NCBI GenBank assembly: GCA_033961575.1
Contig: CM066729.1
Span: 29,856,501-29,920,500, forward strand
DNA from: Aselliscus stoliczkanus
Taxonomy: Eukaryota > Chordata > Mammalia > Chiroptera > Hipposideridae
Direction of reading: 5' to 3'
DNA length: 64,000 nucleotides
Shown: positions 46,411 through 57,600 of the stretch, one piece after another
Layout: every line of letters starts with the position of its first letter
Numbering within the stretch: position 1 is the stretch's first letter
Notes under the pieces: generated by a model
The model's input: only the letters and a program-made list of their open reading frames with translations
Database searches by the model: none
Told to the model about the DNA's origin: nothing
Translations under genes and position numbers: made by a program

Positions 46411-46740
46411 TCCCTATCTGGGAATTCACATTGAGAGGTCCTGTTACAAAAGAAAGTGGAAAACACTTTCACATGTTATATTTTTCACTTATAGTAGGTA
46501 CCTGACACATGCTTATGTTTGTATAAATGTCTAGATCACTAGGGGGCAGGGGCAGAGAGTACAGAAAAGCATATGAAATTTTAGTCATGTTATTAATAGG
46601 TATTTAGAATAAGACTAGTTTAACAGGGTATGGACTTCATAAAATAATTCATTAAGAACTTGATGGGCATTTTTCTACCCCAAACCTGTCAGTCATCCTG
46701 ACCCAGCCTTGGAAATATCACATGTATTAATAGTCATTTT
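46411..46740. other. Unique sequence
   Basis: Nothing recognised up to the SINE target. Confidence 0.5.
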
Positions 46741-46846
46741 TTTTTTTTTTGAGGGCAGTGTCACTGGCCCTCATATGGAGACCCGAATTGGGGCTGCTGG
46801 CTTCCCAAGCCAGCGCTTAACCACTGCGCCACTCGGCCGGCCCTTA
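46741..46846 (-). mobile_element. Short tRNA-headed SINE, antisense
   Basis: Poly(T), then 'GAGGGCAGTGTCACTGGCCC', ending in the complement of the GGGCCGGCCGAGTGGCGCAG head. A 10-bp TSD TAGTCATTTT lies at 46731-46740 and 46847-46856. Confidence 0.95.
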
Positions 46847-46908
46847 TAGTCATTTTGAGTAAGTGTATATACTCATAGAAATAAGTAGAAAACTTTATAA
46901 AGGTTATA

Positions 46909-46912
46909 ATAT

Positions 46913-46947
<35 letters not shown>

Positions 46948-46951
46948 TTTT
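46909..46951. repeat. (TTTA)n microsatellite
   Basis: About 10 uninterrupted TTTA units followed by T6. Confidence 0.96.
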
Positions 46952-47912
46952 TTAGCTGAGCTATCCTGAAGGTCATAATTTTTAATAAAAGGTTTTATAC
47001 AAGCACACAACAATACCAGGAAGGGTTGTTAAAAACAAAATAACATTGTGTTCACATAATATGCATTTATTGACCTGGATTTATACAATTAAAATGGCAA
47101 AATAAAACCCTCAATATAATTATACTTTCGGCTGTTTTCAAAACAAGAATTTCTGCCAAATATTAAATAAGCTTGTAGACACTATTTCCTTGGTCTCTAT
47201 ATTAAAATTATACATGATATTTATATATATTCAGTTATACATGATATTTTTAGAAAAAGAGATGAGAAATTCTGAACATGGGTACTAACAACCATGTCTG
47301 TAATTAGCTCAATATTCTCATTAAGGAATGCTGCTTTTAAAAAGTAGAAGATTACCAAGAATAATAGCTTATCTAATTGAAGATCATTATAAACAAATTA
47401 GAGTGTATTTGTGAGTTGTGCTAATGATGCATGTTAAATGTGTGAAGTGATATCCTGATGTAGAAATATGGTGACTATCTGTCTTTCACATTCTTAGTAA
47501 TTGTTGTATTCTATTATGTATATATATTGTTTCCCTTTTTTTTTATGTGTATATGTAATTCAGGGAGCAGGGAAATTGCAAATTGTTGCTGTGCTTTGGG
47601 AAAATTAACCTAGTAAGCAAATATGAGTTGATTGAATAAGCAAAGGAAACTCTTGATGGAAGATCCTTTGATGAAGGGAAGGGAAGAGACTAGAAAGAGA
47701 ATGGATAGTTTTATTAATATCTGACTTAAAATATAATGTATTAGGTGTTGATTTAAAAGAATTAAATCACTACAAAAAAGGATAAAACATCGACAGTAAG
47801 TATTTTTAAGGAATGCTAACAAAAATGTATTAAACCTCAAAATTGGCCTAGCATTTAACAAAATTTTTAAAGATGTCTTCTCTGTAGGGAATTTAAAACA
47901 CTTTATCATGTA
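46952..47912. other. Unique AT-rich sequence
   Basis: 'TTAGCTGAGCTATCCTGAAG' directly after the TTTA run resembles the tail side of the SINE at 55157, so a truncated copy is possible. Otherwise nothing recognised. Confidence 0.45.
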
Positions 47913-48474
47913 CAGAGTCTGACAATTAAGTTTGCGAACTTGTTGCTACAATGTTGCCAACTTTTTATGGTATCAGATGGATCAATCATTATGAATTTGT
48001 ACCAACTGAACAAACAGTTGACTTACTATTTGGAAGTGCTGAAAAGGCTGCATGAGAAAGTTAGATGACCTGAACTTTTCACCAATAATTCATGGCTGTT
48101 GTATCATGACCTTGTACCAGCTCACACAGCACTGTCTAAGGGAGTCTTTAGCCAGTAAATAAATAACTGTATTGGAACACCCTCCTTACTCGCCTGATCT
48201 AGCCCCTAATGACTTCTCTTTTTACCCGAAGATAAAGGAAATATTGAAAGGAAGATATTTGGATGACATTCAGGACATCAAGGGTAATACAATGACAGCT
48301 CTGATGGCCATTCCAGAAAGAGTTCCAAAATTGTTTTGAAGGGTGGACCAGGCACTGGCATTGGTGCATAGCTTCCCACTGGGAGTACTTCGAAGGTGAC
48401 CATAGTGATATTCAGTAGTGAGGCATGTAGCACTTTTTCTAGGATGAGTTTACGAACTTAATTTTCTGACATCA
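47913..48474 (+). mobile_element. Mariner element, internally deleted (562 bp), second copy
   Basis: TA at 47911-47912 and 48475-48476. Left TIR 'TCTGACAATTAAGTTTGCGA', right end 'GAACTTAATTTTCTGACATC'. It begins the coding remnant at the same place as the copy at 11737. A better-preserved stretch equivalent to 'SPDLAPNDFSLFPKIKEIL' (48195-48250) contains the third Asp region of a D34D transposase. Frameshifts and stops interrupt it. It lacks the N-terminal DNA-binding domain and first catalytic Asp. Confidence 0.93.
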
Positions 48475-50212
48475 TATATATTTGCAAACTGATGCAGAGT
48501 GTAGAAGAAATAATCCAGAAGGAACTTAAAAGACAAAATAATATGAAATTGTCATGAGTTATTTTCATGCTAATGTGTCCGTGCATGCGAATCTGTGACG
48601 CTGATGCAGGGACCCCTTCCTGTCCTTTCCAACGGTTGTCCATTCTCAGGAACAGATGGCCATGTCTGCCCCACATACATTCCTCTCCTGGAAAAGGTCC
48701 ACCATTTCCCCAGGCCTCCTTCTGGTCCCCAAGTGCACCCCCATGAAGATGTGTGTAGTTACACCCTCCCAAAGCCAGAAGCAGACTGCCGCTCAGGAGT
48801 GCAATCCCATGAGATATGATGGTCTGAGATGGCATTCAGGGCACAAGAGTGGCCTCTGGGCTGCTTTTCTTCTCTGGCTCCTGGAAACAAAGAATAAAAG
48901 AGTCACTGAACTCAGCATGAGTGATTGTCAAAAGTTATACATTTAGTTCAGCCTCATAACAGATGAACTGACTTAAAACAAAACAAAAAAAATGTTAATG
49001 GTTTGGGATGATTGTAATAGCTTCTTGTAATAGGTAGTAAAAGAGTTTTGTGGATTGAAGCCAAACTTACCTTCAGTGGAAAAGCACGTGAAGGTAATTG
49101 CTTGGAGAACTTTTACACTGAAGACGAGTTCATGACATTTTAACACAATAAATGATGGTGAAATGCCATTCGGGAATTAATCCATCTGAGCTAGAAAGCT
49201 GAGAGAGAGAAAAGTAAAACTATCCTTTTTTCTGGCTTTGAGATGAAAAACCAAAATCCTGGGGCAGCTACTTTTTCCCTGGAAATACAGGCACTTCCCT
49301 GAGATTATGCTCTGATGAAAAAAAGAGCTTTTTAGAAAAATGCACTTTAACATGTATCTAGATATGTACTTCTGTGTTTCTACTGAATACCCTTAAGCTA
49401 TTTCTATAAGCATATTATTTATCATTGTTCTAAAACATTAGCACCTAAAATTACACATATATTTGATAATTCAAAGAGGATAATTGTAAGGTTCTCCTCT
49501 CCTTTTTTTAAAAATCAAAATGTAGTGAAGACAAATTTACTGTTTTTGCAAACATGTTAATCATGTTTGCTGTTCCTGCACATTTTACCATGTTAAAAGT
49601 CCCATGCTTCTGATTGCCAATGCCCAGGTACTTTGTTCCCAGGGCCCAATGGTGGCTTTAAAATGCTGGGATCAAAGCTCAATAATTTCATTGCAGCCAT
49701 TTTAGGGTTATGGCCCAGAAAATACTAATCAAAAAAGTTAATAAAATGAATAAAATGAAGGTTGAGAGGAGCACTTCTTATTCTTGCTGTTTCATCCTTC
49801 TTGATCAAAATGCTAATCAGTGTTCATTCACTTGGAAAACATCGAGTGCCTACTATGTGCGGAGTCTGTTTAAGGGGCTGGAGATACAGAGATATGAATT
49901 ACATAGCCCTTGCTTAAAGAAGTCTATACACAACCAAGTATACAATAGGTAAACATCTGAATAAGTTATTATAGTTCTATGTGAAAAGTGCTATATAACA
50001 AAAAAATGTGAAGAGGCTGTATCAAATAGGAATATTCCATTGTAAATGACACTAAAACTCAGGTGGCCCGAACAGCAAGGCTAATTTATTAGCTTATATA
50101 ACTAAAATAGATTTTTCTGATCCAAGGTGAGAATGGATCCAACAACCCAAAGTATGACACGTGTCCTAATTTCTCTTCATCTTTCTTCTCTGTCTTCCAA
50201 AATATGGGTCTG
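48475..50212. other. Unique sequence; GC-richer patch
   Basis: 48590-48900 is distinctly GC-richer than its surroundings and open in overlapping frames on both strands, but no domain is recognisable. 49845-50000 resembles an ancient repeat ('GAGTGCCTACTATGTGC'). No gene called. Confidence 0.45.
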
Positions 50213-50612
50213 TTACGAGCTTAATTGTGTCAACCCTGCCGTCCCCCGCAAAAAAAAAAAAAATCATATGTTGAAGTCCAAACCCCTAGTACCTAAAATG
50301 TGACTGTGTTTGGAGATAGGGTCTTTAAAGAGGTGATTAAGTTAAACTGAGGTACATGTTCTAATACTGTCTCTGGCGCCCTTATAAGAGGGGTTTAGGA
50401 CACAGACACACATACACAGAGGACCATGTAAAGACACAGCGAGAAGGTGCCGTCTGCAGGCCGAGGAGAGAAGCTTCAGGGGAAACCAACCCGACCGACA
50501 TCTTTGATCTCAGACATCTAACCCCAAGATTGTGATAAAGTAAATTTCTGTTGCTTGTGCTATCCCGTCTGTGGTACTTTGTTATGGTAACCCTAGCAAA
50601 ATAACCCAACGT
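50213..50612 (+). mobile_element. ERVL-MaLR solo LTR
   Basis: Covers 'CATATGTTGAAGTCCAAACC', 'AATGTGACTGTGTTTGGAGA', 'TAGGGTCTTTAAAGAGGTGA', 'GACACAGCGAGAAGGTGCCG' and the terminal 'GTGGTACTTTGTTATGGTAA', in standard LTR order. No internal domain flanks it, so it is a solo LTR or one side of a lost element. Confidence 0.92.
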
Positions 50613-50762
50613 ATCATCTCAGGCTCCATGGTTGCTCCCCATCAACTCTTGGCACCACCTTTGGGACTACAAAATATCAGCAGCTTTAGACTTTATGTAT
50701 TCTCAGTATATCATCCAAGTGCAGCAAGAGGAAGCTTCTAGTAGCTCTCCAAATGCTTTAGG

Positions 50763-50763
<1 letters not shown>
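50613..50763. other. Unique sequence
   Basis: Short interval, nothing recognised. Confidence 0.5.

Positions 50764-50819
<56 letters not shown>
50764..50819. repeat. (TC)28 microsatellite
   Basis: Pure TC run that yields artificial Leu-Ser and Arg-Glu repeat frames. Confidence 0.97.
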
Positions 50820-50825
<6 letters not shown>

Positions 50826-51174
50826 GCCTGAACAGTTGCTTTGTGACTGGGATCCATGGATTGGATCCCACTGGTTATACCAACCAGCACCCGAGGGTGG
50901 GTAGGGTCACTTCTCTGCAAACCACATCAGGTGAAGTCCCCAAAGGGGAGTCAAGGTATGTTGTTGGTGACGTGTAGCTATGGAGATAAATAAGTCCACC
51001 TTGGAAAGCTGAGCAAAAGAAACCCAAGGGGGATTGGAGTGTGTCTTGGACAATGAATAGGTGTCCAGCTGGCAGAGAAGGACTCAAAGGATAGTCCAGA
51101 CAAAAGAAACAACACGTGTGAGATCACAAAAGGCACAAAAGGACCTGTTGTATTTGGCAGGTGATCAGCTTGTG
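50820..51174. other. Unassigned sequence
   Basis: Old-repeat-like after about 51000 ('GGACAATGAATAGGTGTCCA'). No gene. Confidence 0.45.
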
Positions 51175-51305
51175 CCAGTTGGCCCCGGACTTTGAACACT
51201 GAAAGTCTCACATTCTGGGAACCCTCTTAGTCCCAGGCAAACAGATATGGGAAGTCTCACATGCCAGGACCCCCTCCATCCTGGACAAATTGGGATGGTC
51301 ACTCT
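51175..51305. mobile_element. Possible non-autonomous DNA transposon relic
   Basis: Contains three imperfect 'TCCCAGGCAAACAG'-like modules and ends 'TTGGGATGGTCACTCT', a diverged form of a common 'GACGGTTGGTCACCCT' terminus. The left end is not defined. Confidence 0.5.
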
Positions 51306-51934
51306 GTGTTCGGGGAGTTATGAGCAAAGTTGATGGGGCAAAGTGGCTGGAGATAAGGTTGGACAGGTTGGTTGAGACTAATCGGGCTTTTCCTGTGCGC
51401 TAGTTTGCACTAGAGAGAAAACCTGTAGTCTTCCTCTGCCATGTTGAAAAAGTAAGTTGTAATACAGTATTCCCTGGAGGGTAAAGGGACCGTCTGTTAA
51501 TACCATGAATCCCATGGACATTTTGCAGTTCGACCCATTTCAGGAAGTTCATGAAATTTGAGGGCTATGTAGCATTTGGGAGCAGTAGAAAGTTCCAGGC
51601 CAGCTCTTCTGACTCAGAGGCACTGATACCTGGGGTCAAAGGTCAGCACTCTGCTGGGCACCTGGTGCTCCATAAATACGCATATTACATGATTCTTGGT
51701 TAACAGCTTCCCTCAGTAACTGCAAATTCCCTTTCACTTTCTGCTGCTTTCTCTCTGTGTACCTGTCTCTTAAAACTATCTCTTATTTTAACTTCTTCAT
51801 GTCTTCAGTTCCAACTGCCCACCTGGGCTTCACATTCACTGTAACTGCCACTTACTGCTCACCTTTCCTCCAAAGTTACCTCTTTTGCCCTCCACCTTGT
51901 ATCTGTTGAGAAGGCTACCTTTTTCCCAGTCACC
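51306..51934. other. Unassigned, possibly L2-derived in part
   Basis: 51750-51930 has the pyrimidine-rich look of L2 but is too diverged to call. Confidence 0.4.
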
Positions 51935-52220
51935 CAAGCCCATGTTATGGAATACATTGCAGCCATGGAAATAAAAAGGGGAGCTGGAGACAACAAAGTA
52001 GTAAGTGGTAAAGGTTTAGAATGATCCCATATTTATAAAAATGCTATATATTTCCACATATACGAAAATGTGTATGTAAAGTGTTTATCCGTGTATACAC
52101 CAAACTCTTAACAGTTACTATCTTAACGGTGTCTGGTTGGAAATGAAGGAGGGGATCCTTTTACTTTTTACTTTACACACATGTCTATTGTTGAAATGTT
52201 TATTGAATAAGTATTTAGCT
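51935..52220 (+). mobile_element. Old L1 3' fragment
   Basis: 'CATGTTATGGAATACATTGC', 'TAGAATGATCCCATATTTAT' and a trailing 'TTGTTGAAATGTTTATTG' match the 3' part of old L1M-type elements. Confidence 0.7.
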
Positions 52221-52439
52221 ATTTTCCAAATAAAGCTAATACATGTTCATTGTAGGAAATTTCAATTGCTGATAAACATAAAAAGCAATATGAAAACCAT
52301 CTGAAATATTACTACCCGAGGCACCACTATTAGCTGCCTGGGGGCCAGCCCGCCAGACTCCGCCTGGGCCCGGTGCTGATGTAAATAAAGGGACCACACT
52401 TACGGGCTCATCCCAGCCTGCCTCACTGCCTCCCTATCA
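52221..52439. other. Unique, with a GC-rich patch at 52333-52400
   Basis: A small GC-rich segment ends in 'GATGTAAATAAAGGGACC', resembling a 3' end with a polyadenylation signal. Family unknown. Confidence 0.4.
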
Positions 52440-52829
52440 CTTTTGCATATTGAGGGTCCCTGGAACCTATCACTCTCCATTACCACTGCCTTCACCCTTG
52501 TTGAGGCTCTCATTAACTCACCCCTGCTCAGCAGGAATAGCCTCCTAAGTTGCTCTCACGTCTTTCTTCTCTCCTTCCTGATGACCAGTCTTCACACAGC
52601 TCCAGATTAATCATCCTAAACCCTAGTTCTGATCATGTTACATGCCCTGTTCAAAAATCTTCAGTGACTCCCCATAGCCTGTAAAAGAAATGCCAAACTT
52701 TGTGATCTGGATTGAAACTAAACTTTTCATAATTCTCTTAGGAATATTGCTTCCCCTTAGCTTTAGTTCATATTGTTTTTTCTAATGGGAATACCATCTC
52801 ATCCAGGCATTTCCCTCCTCTAGATACTT
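52440..52829 (+). mobile_element. LINE-2 fragment
   Basis: 'CCAGATTAATCATCCTAAAC', 'TCTGATCATGTTACATGCCC', 'TTCAGTGACTCCCCATAGCC' and 'CCAGGCATTTCCCTCCTC' keep the L2 ORF2/3' order. Confidence 0.85.
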
Positions 52830-53185
52830 GCACAAGTGTGAGAAAATATTTGCACAAGGAACTTTATTATAGTCAGGTCTACAGGGGAAAAATTAAAGCC
52901 AACTCTAATGTCCATCAAAAAGGGACTGATTAAGTAAATTACAGTCCATGCAGATGTCAAGAATACAGATGTAATGGAAGATAGTTTGGTTGTTAAAATG
53001 ACAGCATGTTATAGGCATAAGGGAAATTCTACAGATTATTTCCAATCAAAAGAGTAGGTTGCATAAAGTTTATATCATGTTTTTAAAAAGTGCAGATATT
53101 TGTAAAGTATTTTGGAAGGAAATCATCAAATAATAACAGAGGTAAACTCTAGGTGATTACATTTAGTTGATTTTTACTTTCTTCT
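52830..53185 (+). mobile_element. Old L1 3' fragment
   Basis: 'GAACTTTATTATAGTCAGGT', 'CTAATGTCCATCAAAAAGGG' and 'AAGTAAATTACAGTCCATGC' are L1M landmarks. Confidence 0.75.
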
Positions 53186-53229
53186 TGGTACTTTTTTATT
53201 TAATTTGAATTTTTATAAACACAAGCACA

Positions 53230-53475
53230 ATTATGGAAGTTACCATTTATTTGGTAGCACAGAGCTATTTGTCAAGCACTGTGTCTGTGTCTGCTGTTTT
53301 ATATATAATTCATGTAGTTCTTACATAAAAACTTTGAGTGTGGTTATCATCACCCTCATATTACTGAAGAGAAAACAGAATCAGGGATGTTAAGAGATGT
53401 TCTTAGAGTCACACCACTAATGAGATCCAAAGATGGGATTCAAACTTCTGTTTTTCTGACTCTAAAAACCATACT
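53230..53475 (-). mobile_element. MIR-class repeat, antisense
   Basis: 'GTCAAGCACTGTGTCTGTGT', 'AGTCACACCACTAATGAGAT' and 'GGGATTCAAACTTCTG' in antisense order. Confidence 0.75.
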
Positions 53476-53599
53476 CACAGGCATTACATTAATAATAATG
53501 ACACAGTAATTTTACAAAAATAATAAAGCTACTAAAATATGTTCTCCCAGCCCTACAAAGTCACATTCAGTTGCTCTACTCCTCAAAATTTTCTCCTGC

Positions 53600-54015
53600 T
53601 CCCATTTCAGAAGTATGACATGATAGGAAGATGCGAATAGAGAGAGAGGTATTAGAAACACATATAAATGTTTCTATTTTATGTAAAGGGCATCATTCAA
53701 TATATTATATTATTTTCTGAATATATCTGGTTGTTTATACCTAAAAGTGCATCCTAGACATCTTTCCATGTCTGTACATATCAACCAGCCTCAATTTATT
53801 TGTTAACAGTTTCTTAGTAATCCTTTATATGGATATGCTATGATCATTTAACGGCCACCTGCCCCCAAATGGTCAAGTATGTTGTTTATAAATTTTGCTA
53901 TTATAAACAACACTAGAATGAGCAGCCTCATCTAAATCTATGTCTGTACACACGTGAGACTGTCTTTGCAAATGAATTCCCAGGAATGGACTTGCTAGTT
54001 CAAATAAACATATGG
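53600..54015 (-). mobile_element. Old L1 fragment, antisense
   Basis: 'AAATTTTGCTATTATAAACA', 'ACACTAGAATGAGCAGCC' and 'CCCAGGAATGGACTTGCTAG' are antisense L1 landmarks. Confidence 0.75.
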
Positions 54016-55156
54016 GTCTTTCCCTTTTTTGGTATGAGAATTTGAAAACATTTTAGCTGTAGTAGAAAACTCTCATCCAGGAACCAACTGATTGGGCTCT
54101 TTTGCAGCCTTCTTTCCCACTTGCAACTTCCCCAGCCAATGGTACCTGTGTGCACATTTGTCATGCTACGATTCCAAATTCACTCATAAAGAAGAAGCAT
54201 GCAGGGTTTCGAATTCCCTGAGCGCTGGTGAATCCTTGGCCCCCAAGTTGCCATGCAACCCTGAGCAATAAATCATGCTTATTTGTCTATAAATGAAATT
54301 CTTCCAGCTCTAACATTCAGTGTTTCTTAACTCTAAAGAAGAGAATAATGTTTTGTTACTCTGACTTCTTAGATTTTGAAAAATAATGTACATAAACCTA
54401 AAGGGTTATTTTGCCCCATTGAAAGTTCAGATGGTATGGTGATAAGATCATAGTAAAAGCATTTATAGAGGTCCATGGTAAAGAGTTCATTATGGTTCAT
54501 TAAATCCCTCATGCTTTTATCCACTTTAGTTACTGTATTTTCTTTAAATGGGACTTATGCCAGGGCCAGGTTAACACCATTTCACATTCTGCTGTGCTAT
54601 TACCCACTGAGCTTGAATCAATTGAATGAAAGAGGCCTTTTTGAGTGTATTGATTTTCATTTATCAAAACTTATCTGTTTGCTTTGCTGCATGCTCATGC
54701 ATGAGAGCAGGGCACAGCTAAACTTCTTGGTGGTGTTGATTTTTCCCCCTTAGGCATTTATTTAATACTAGAATATACATATGACAAACATGGCATCAGA
54801 ATTGCAGACAATGCACTGGAAATCGTTTTCTGTGGGTGATATAAGAGCCTGGATCTCTTATGTCAGAAAGGATGTTGCCTAAAGCAAGACCCTACAGGCC
54901 CTCTCCCTGCATGAAGGCAGCCACCCTCCACCCTCCCAGCTCCTAAAGAACTCAGCCCAGGTAGCCTGCCCTCCTCCCCCTGAAACAAGGAGAGGAATAT
55001 TATCAAGATGGTGATTCTGCTAAGTGTAAAGTTTTGGTCACTGTCAGTAAGCTGACTGAGTATTCTGCTATTCATGTTTCTTTGGCAAAAGATCAAACTA
55101 AAATCTGGACAAAGGATGTGCAATAGAGAAACATGCTTTAAATGTATTAAATGTAC
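54016..55156. other. Unique sequence
   Basis: No gene. A C-rich patch at 54895-54990 gives a minus-strand frame without recognisable domain. Confidence 0.5.
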
Positions 55157-55305
55157 TTTTTTTTTTTTTTAAAGCTGAGCCATCCCGCTACCTGTTGGCA
55201 GCTCAGCGGCTGCTCAGCTCAGGCTGGGCACCGAACTGCTGTTGCTCAGAGCTCAGCTTGCACTCTTGAGCGAGCTCTTAACCAATTGAGCCACTCGGCC
55301 AGTCC
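55157..55305 (-). mobile_element. Variant tRNA-headed SINE, antisense
   Basis: Poly(T) then a body with repeated 'GCTCAGCTCAGGCTGGGC'-type modules, ending in the complement of GGACTGGCCGAGTGGCTCAA. A 10-bp TSD TTAAATGTAC lies at 55147-55156 and 55306-55315. Its body differs from both the short and the long SINE forms in this window. Confidence 0.9.
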
Positions 55306-55354
55306 TTAAATGTACATTTTAATGTCCTTTCTCTACACTTGTGGCTTGATATGT

Positions 55355-55372
55355 TTGTGCGTGCGTGCGTGC

Positions 55373-55455
<83 letters not shown>
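55355..55455. repeat. Compound (GTGC)n(GT)n(GA)n microsatellite
   Basis: About 4 GTGC units, then about 12 GT, then 30 GA dinucleotides without interruption. Confidence 0.97.
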
Positions 55456-55458
<3 letters not shown>

Positions 55459-56299
55459 CCATTCATCTTGACCCATAGGACGTTTGAGATAGAAAGCATT
55501 TTAACAATTTGTGTTAAATTGTTATGTAATTCACTAGATAATATGTGACCATGTGATGTAGATTAAATGAGATATCCTAATCTTAGAGTAAATAGATCTT
55601 GACTGCTGCTCAAGGTAAATACTGCAGTTTATTTACCTGGAGAATAAATACCTGCTAAGGCAAAGCCGTGGTCAATATTTCCTTTGAGTTGCCATAAATA
55701 TTTCTCTACGCTGGAATAAGATTTTATGTTGTAGTTAATGATTAAACTTAATCCATTGCCAGAGCAGAAAATAAAATTATCAAGCTAATTCTAAGACATC
55801 TTTCTTTTGTGCTTAATGCTACAGAGGATAATTGCTATTGGTTTAAGCAAGATCTGACGGTAGATGTTGGCATAAAGATTGGCTCAGCCTGAGTGCACAT
55901 TGTGAAAAAGAAGATGAATGAAAATCATTATGAATAGCTCAAGTTTCTTAAATATATTAATGATCAGGCATTATTTACCTAAATAAAATGAAAAATTAAC
56001 TTCAACCAAAGTTTACGTATGACAATAATTAATAATTGATAATTAATAATATTTCTTCATGCATTTCCATAGCATGTGCAATTATACAACTTTTAAGAGA
56101 TTATTTTTAAAATAATGTTTTAGAAAACTATTTTCATTGCTAAAATAGCTATATCATAATAAGTAAAAAATATTTGAATGTCATTTGTTTAGGGACTAAG
56201 AGCAATATAAAGATATATCCTCAATAAGATCACAATCTAACCAGGGAGAACAGAAGATACATGAAAATACAATGTTTTGCTGTTATTAAAAACATGAGA
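55456..56299. other. Unique sequence with candidate conserved non-coding DNA
   Basis: 55620-55960 is repeat-free and carries TAAT-type cores. 56020-56060 is a small AT palindrome ('ATTAATAATTGATAATTAAT'). No gene. Confidence 0.4.
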
Positions 56300-56480
56300 T
56301 TTGGAATGTTAATGAGTTTGAATTCTAGCTCTGGCCCCATGACTTACAACAAGACTTTCTGAGCCTTAGTTTCTTAATCTGTAAAAATGGGATAATAAAA
56401 TTGACCTCATAGGATCATAGTAAGAATCAAAAGTCTGTAAAACACTGAAAAGATGCCTAGCAAATGGAGAACCTTCCAGA
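56300..56480 (+). mobile_element. MIR SINE
   Basis: 'TTTGAATTCTAGCTCTGGCC', 'AGCCTTAGTTTCTTAATCTG', 'ATCTGTAAAAATGGGATAAT' in sense order. Confidence 0.92.
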
Positions 56481-57078
56481 AGTGGTAGCTATTTAATAAC
56501 ATATCGCTGAAGTGACCAATTAAAACACTCTTATGGAGGCAATTCAAGGAGGTACACGTTACTGGATTTGGAATAAAACGGATTATTTTTGGCTTAATTT
56601 CCACGAACAGTGCTCTTACAGGTGAATTGCATCATCAGTCAACTCTTCAAGGAAGAGGTAGGATTTGAACAAGAGGTTTAAAGAGGAATAGGATTTTATT
56701 AGTTGATAGATAAAACTAGAGGTAATGAACATTACAACTGCCAATAAAATAGCAGTCATCTACTCACCCATGACTCTAGCAAATCCTCCTTAATATTTGC
56801 TTCTTAATTAGTTACCATATTAACATTTCCTCCAGGCTTCTAAAATATTCAACCATTTCTTCTGGGTCCTTTGTGGGCAGCTCTCCTGCCTCTTTTTGTT
56901 TCCTTCAAATAAAAAATATGTAAACAAAATAAAATAAGAAAAGTAAAAATCACAAAAAATATCAAATTCCAGTTAATATTGAACATTCTGTTAATATTTT
57001 GGTGAAAGTACTTCCAAACCTTTCTGTATCTCTCTGTCTTTTTGTCTCTCTTTCTGCACGCACTTGTGCGCACCATAC
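56481..57078. other. Unique AT-rich sequence
   Basis: No gene or assigned repeat. Confidence 0.5.
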
Positions 57079-57114
57079 ACACACACACACACGTGCACAC
57101 GCACACACACACAC
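57079..57114. repeat. (CA)n microsatellite, interrupted
   Basis: Two CA blocks separated by 'CGTGCACACG'. Confidence 0.93.
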
Positions 57115-57600
57115 ATTTATCTAATATGATCTAAGCAAGATCATACTCTTACATGCTATCTGTAATCTCATTTTTTATGGAAAAAATATACAGTATTCCA
57201 TACATATCTTCACATGTCAAAGAACAACTTCATTATATTTAAATGGGTTTGTCACATTTGATTGTGTAAATGTTAACACAATTTAACAAACTCTTTAATG
57301 GACATTTTAGTTGTTTTATATTATTTTCATTATTTTTATTTTTTATTTTTTTTAGAGGGCAATGTCACTGGCCCTCATACGTGGGCTCCGAACCAGGGCC
57401 GCTGGCGTCCCAAGCCAGCTCTTCCACCACGCCACTCAACCAGCCCAGTTGTTTCCAGTTTTAAACAAACAGAAAGAAGATGCTACAGTGATTGCACTTG
57501 TATTTTCATTTTGGCACACTTATATGAGTATCCTTTTAAGAAAAATCCCTGGAAGTCAAATGGGGAGGGATCAAGCAATATAAGTACATTTGCAATTTTG
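57115..57600 (-). mobile_element. Old L1 fragment, antisense, split by a SINE
   Basis: 'CTCTTTAATGGACATTTTAG' before the SINE and 'TGTTTCCAGTTTTAAACAAA', 'TTTTAAGAAAAATCCCTGGA' after it are consecutive antisense L1 landmarks. Confidence 0.72.
57317..57446 (-). mobile_element. Short tRNA-headed SINE, antisense
   Basis: A degenerate A/T tail is followed by 'GAGGGCAATGTCACTGGCCC' and the head complement ending 'CACTCAACCAGCCC'. Short direct repeats AGTTGTTT at 57309-57316 and 57447-57454 are the likely TSD. Confidence 0.9.
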
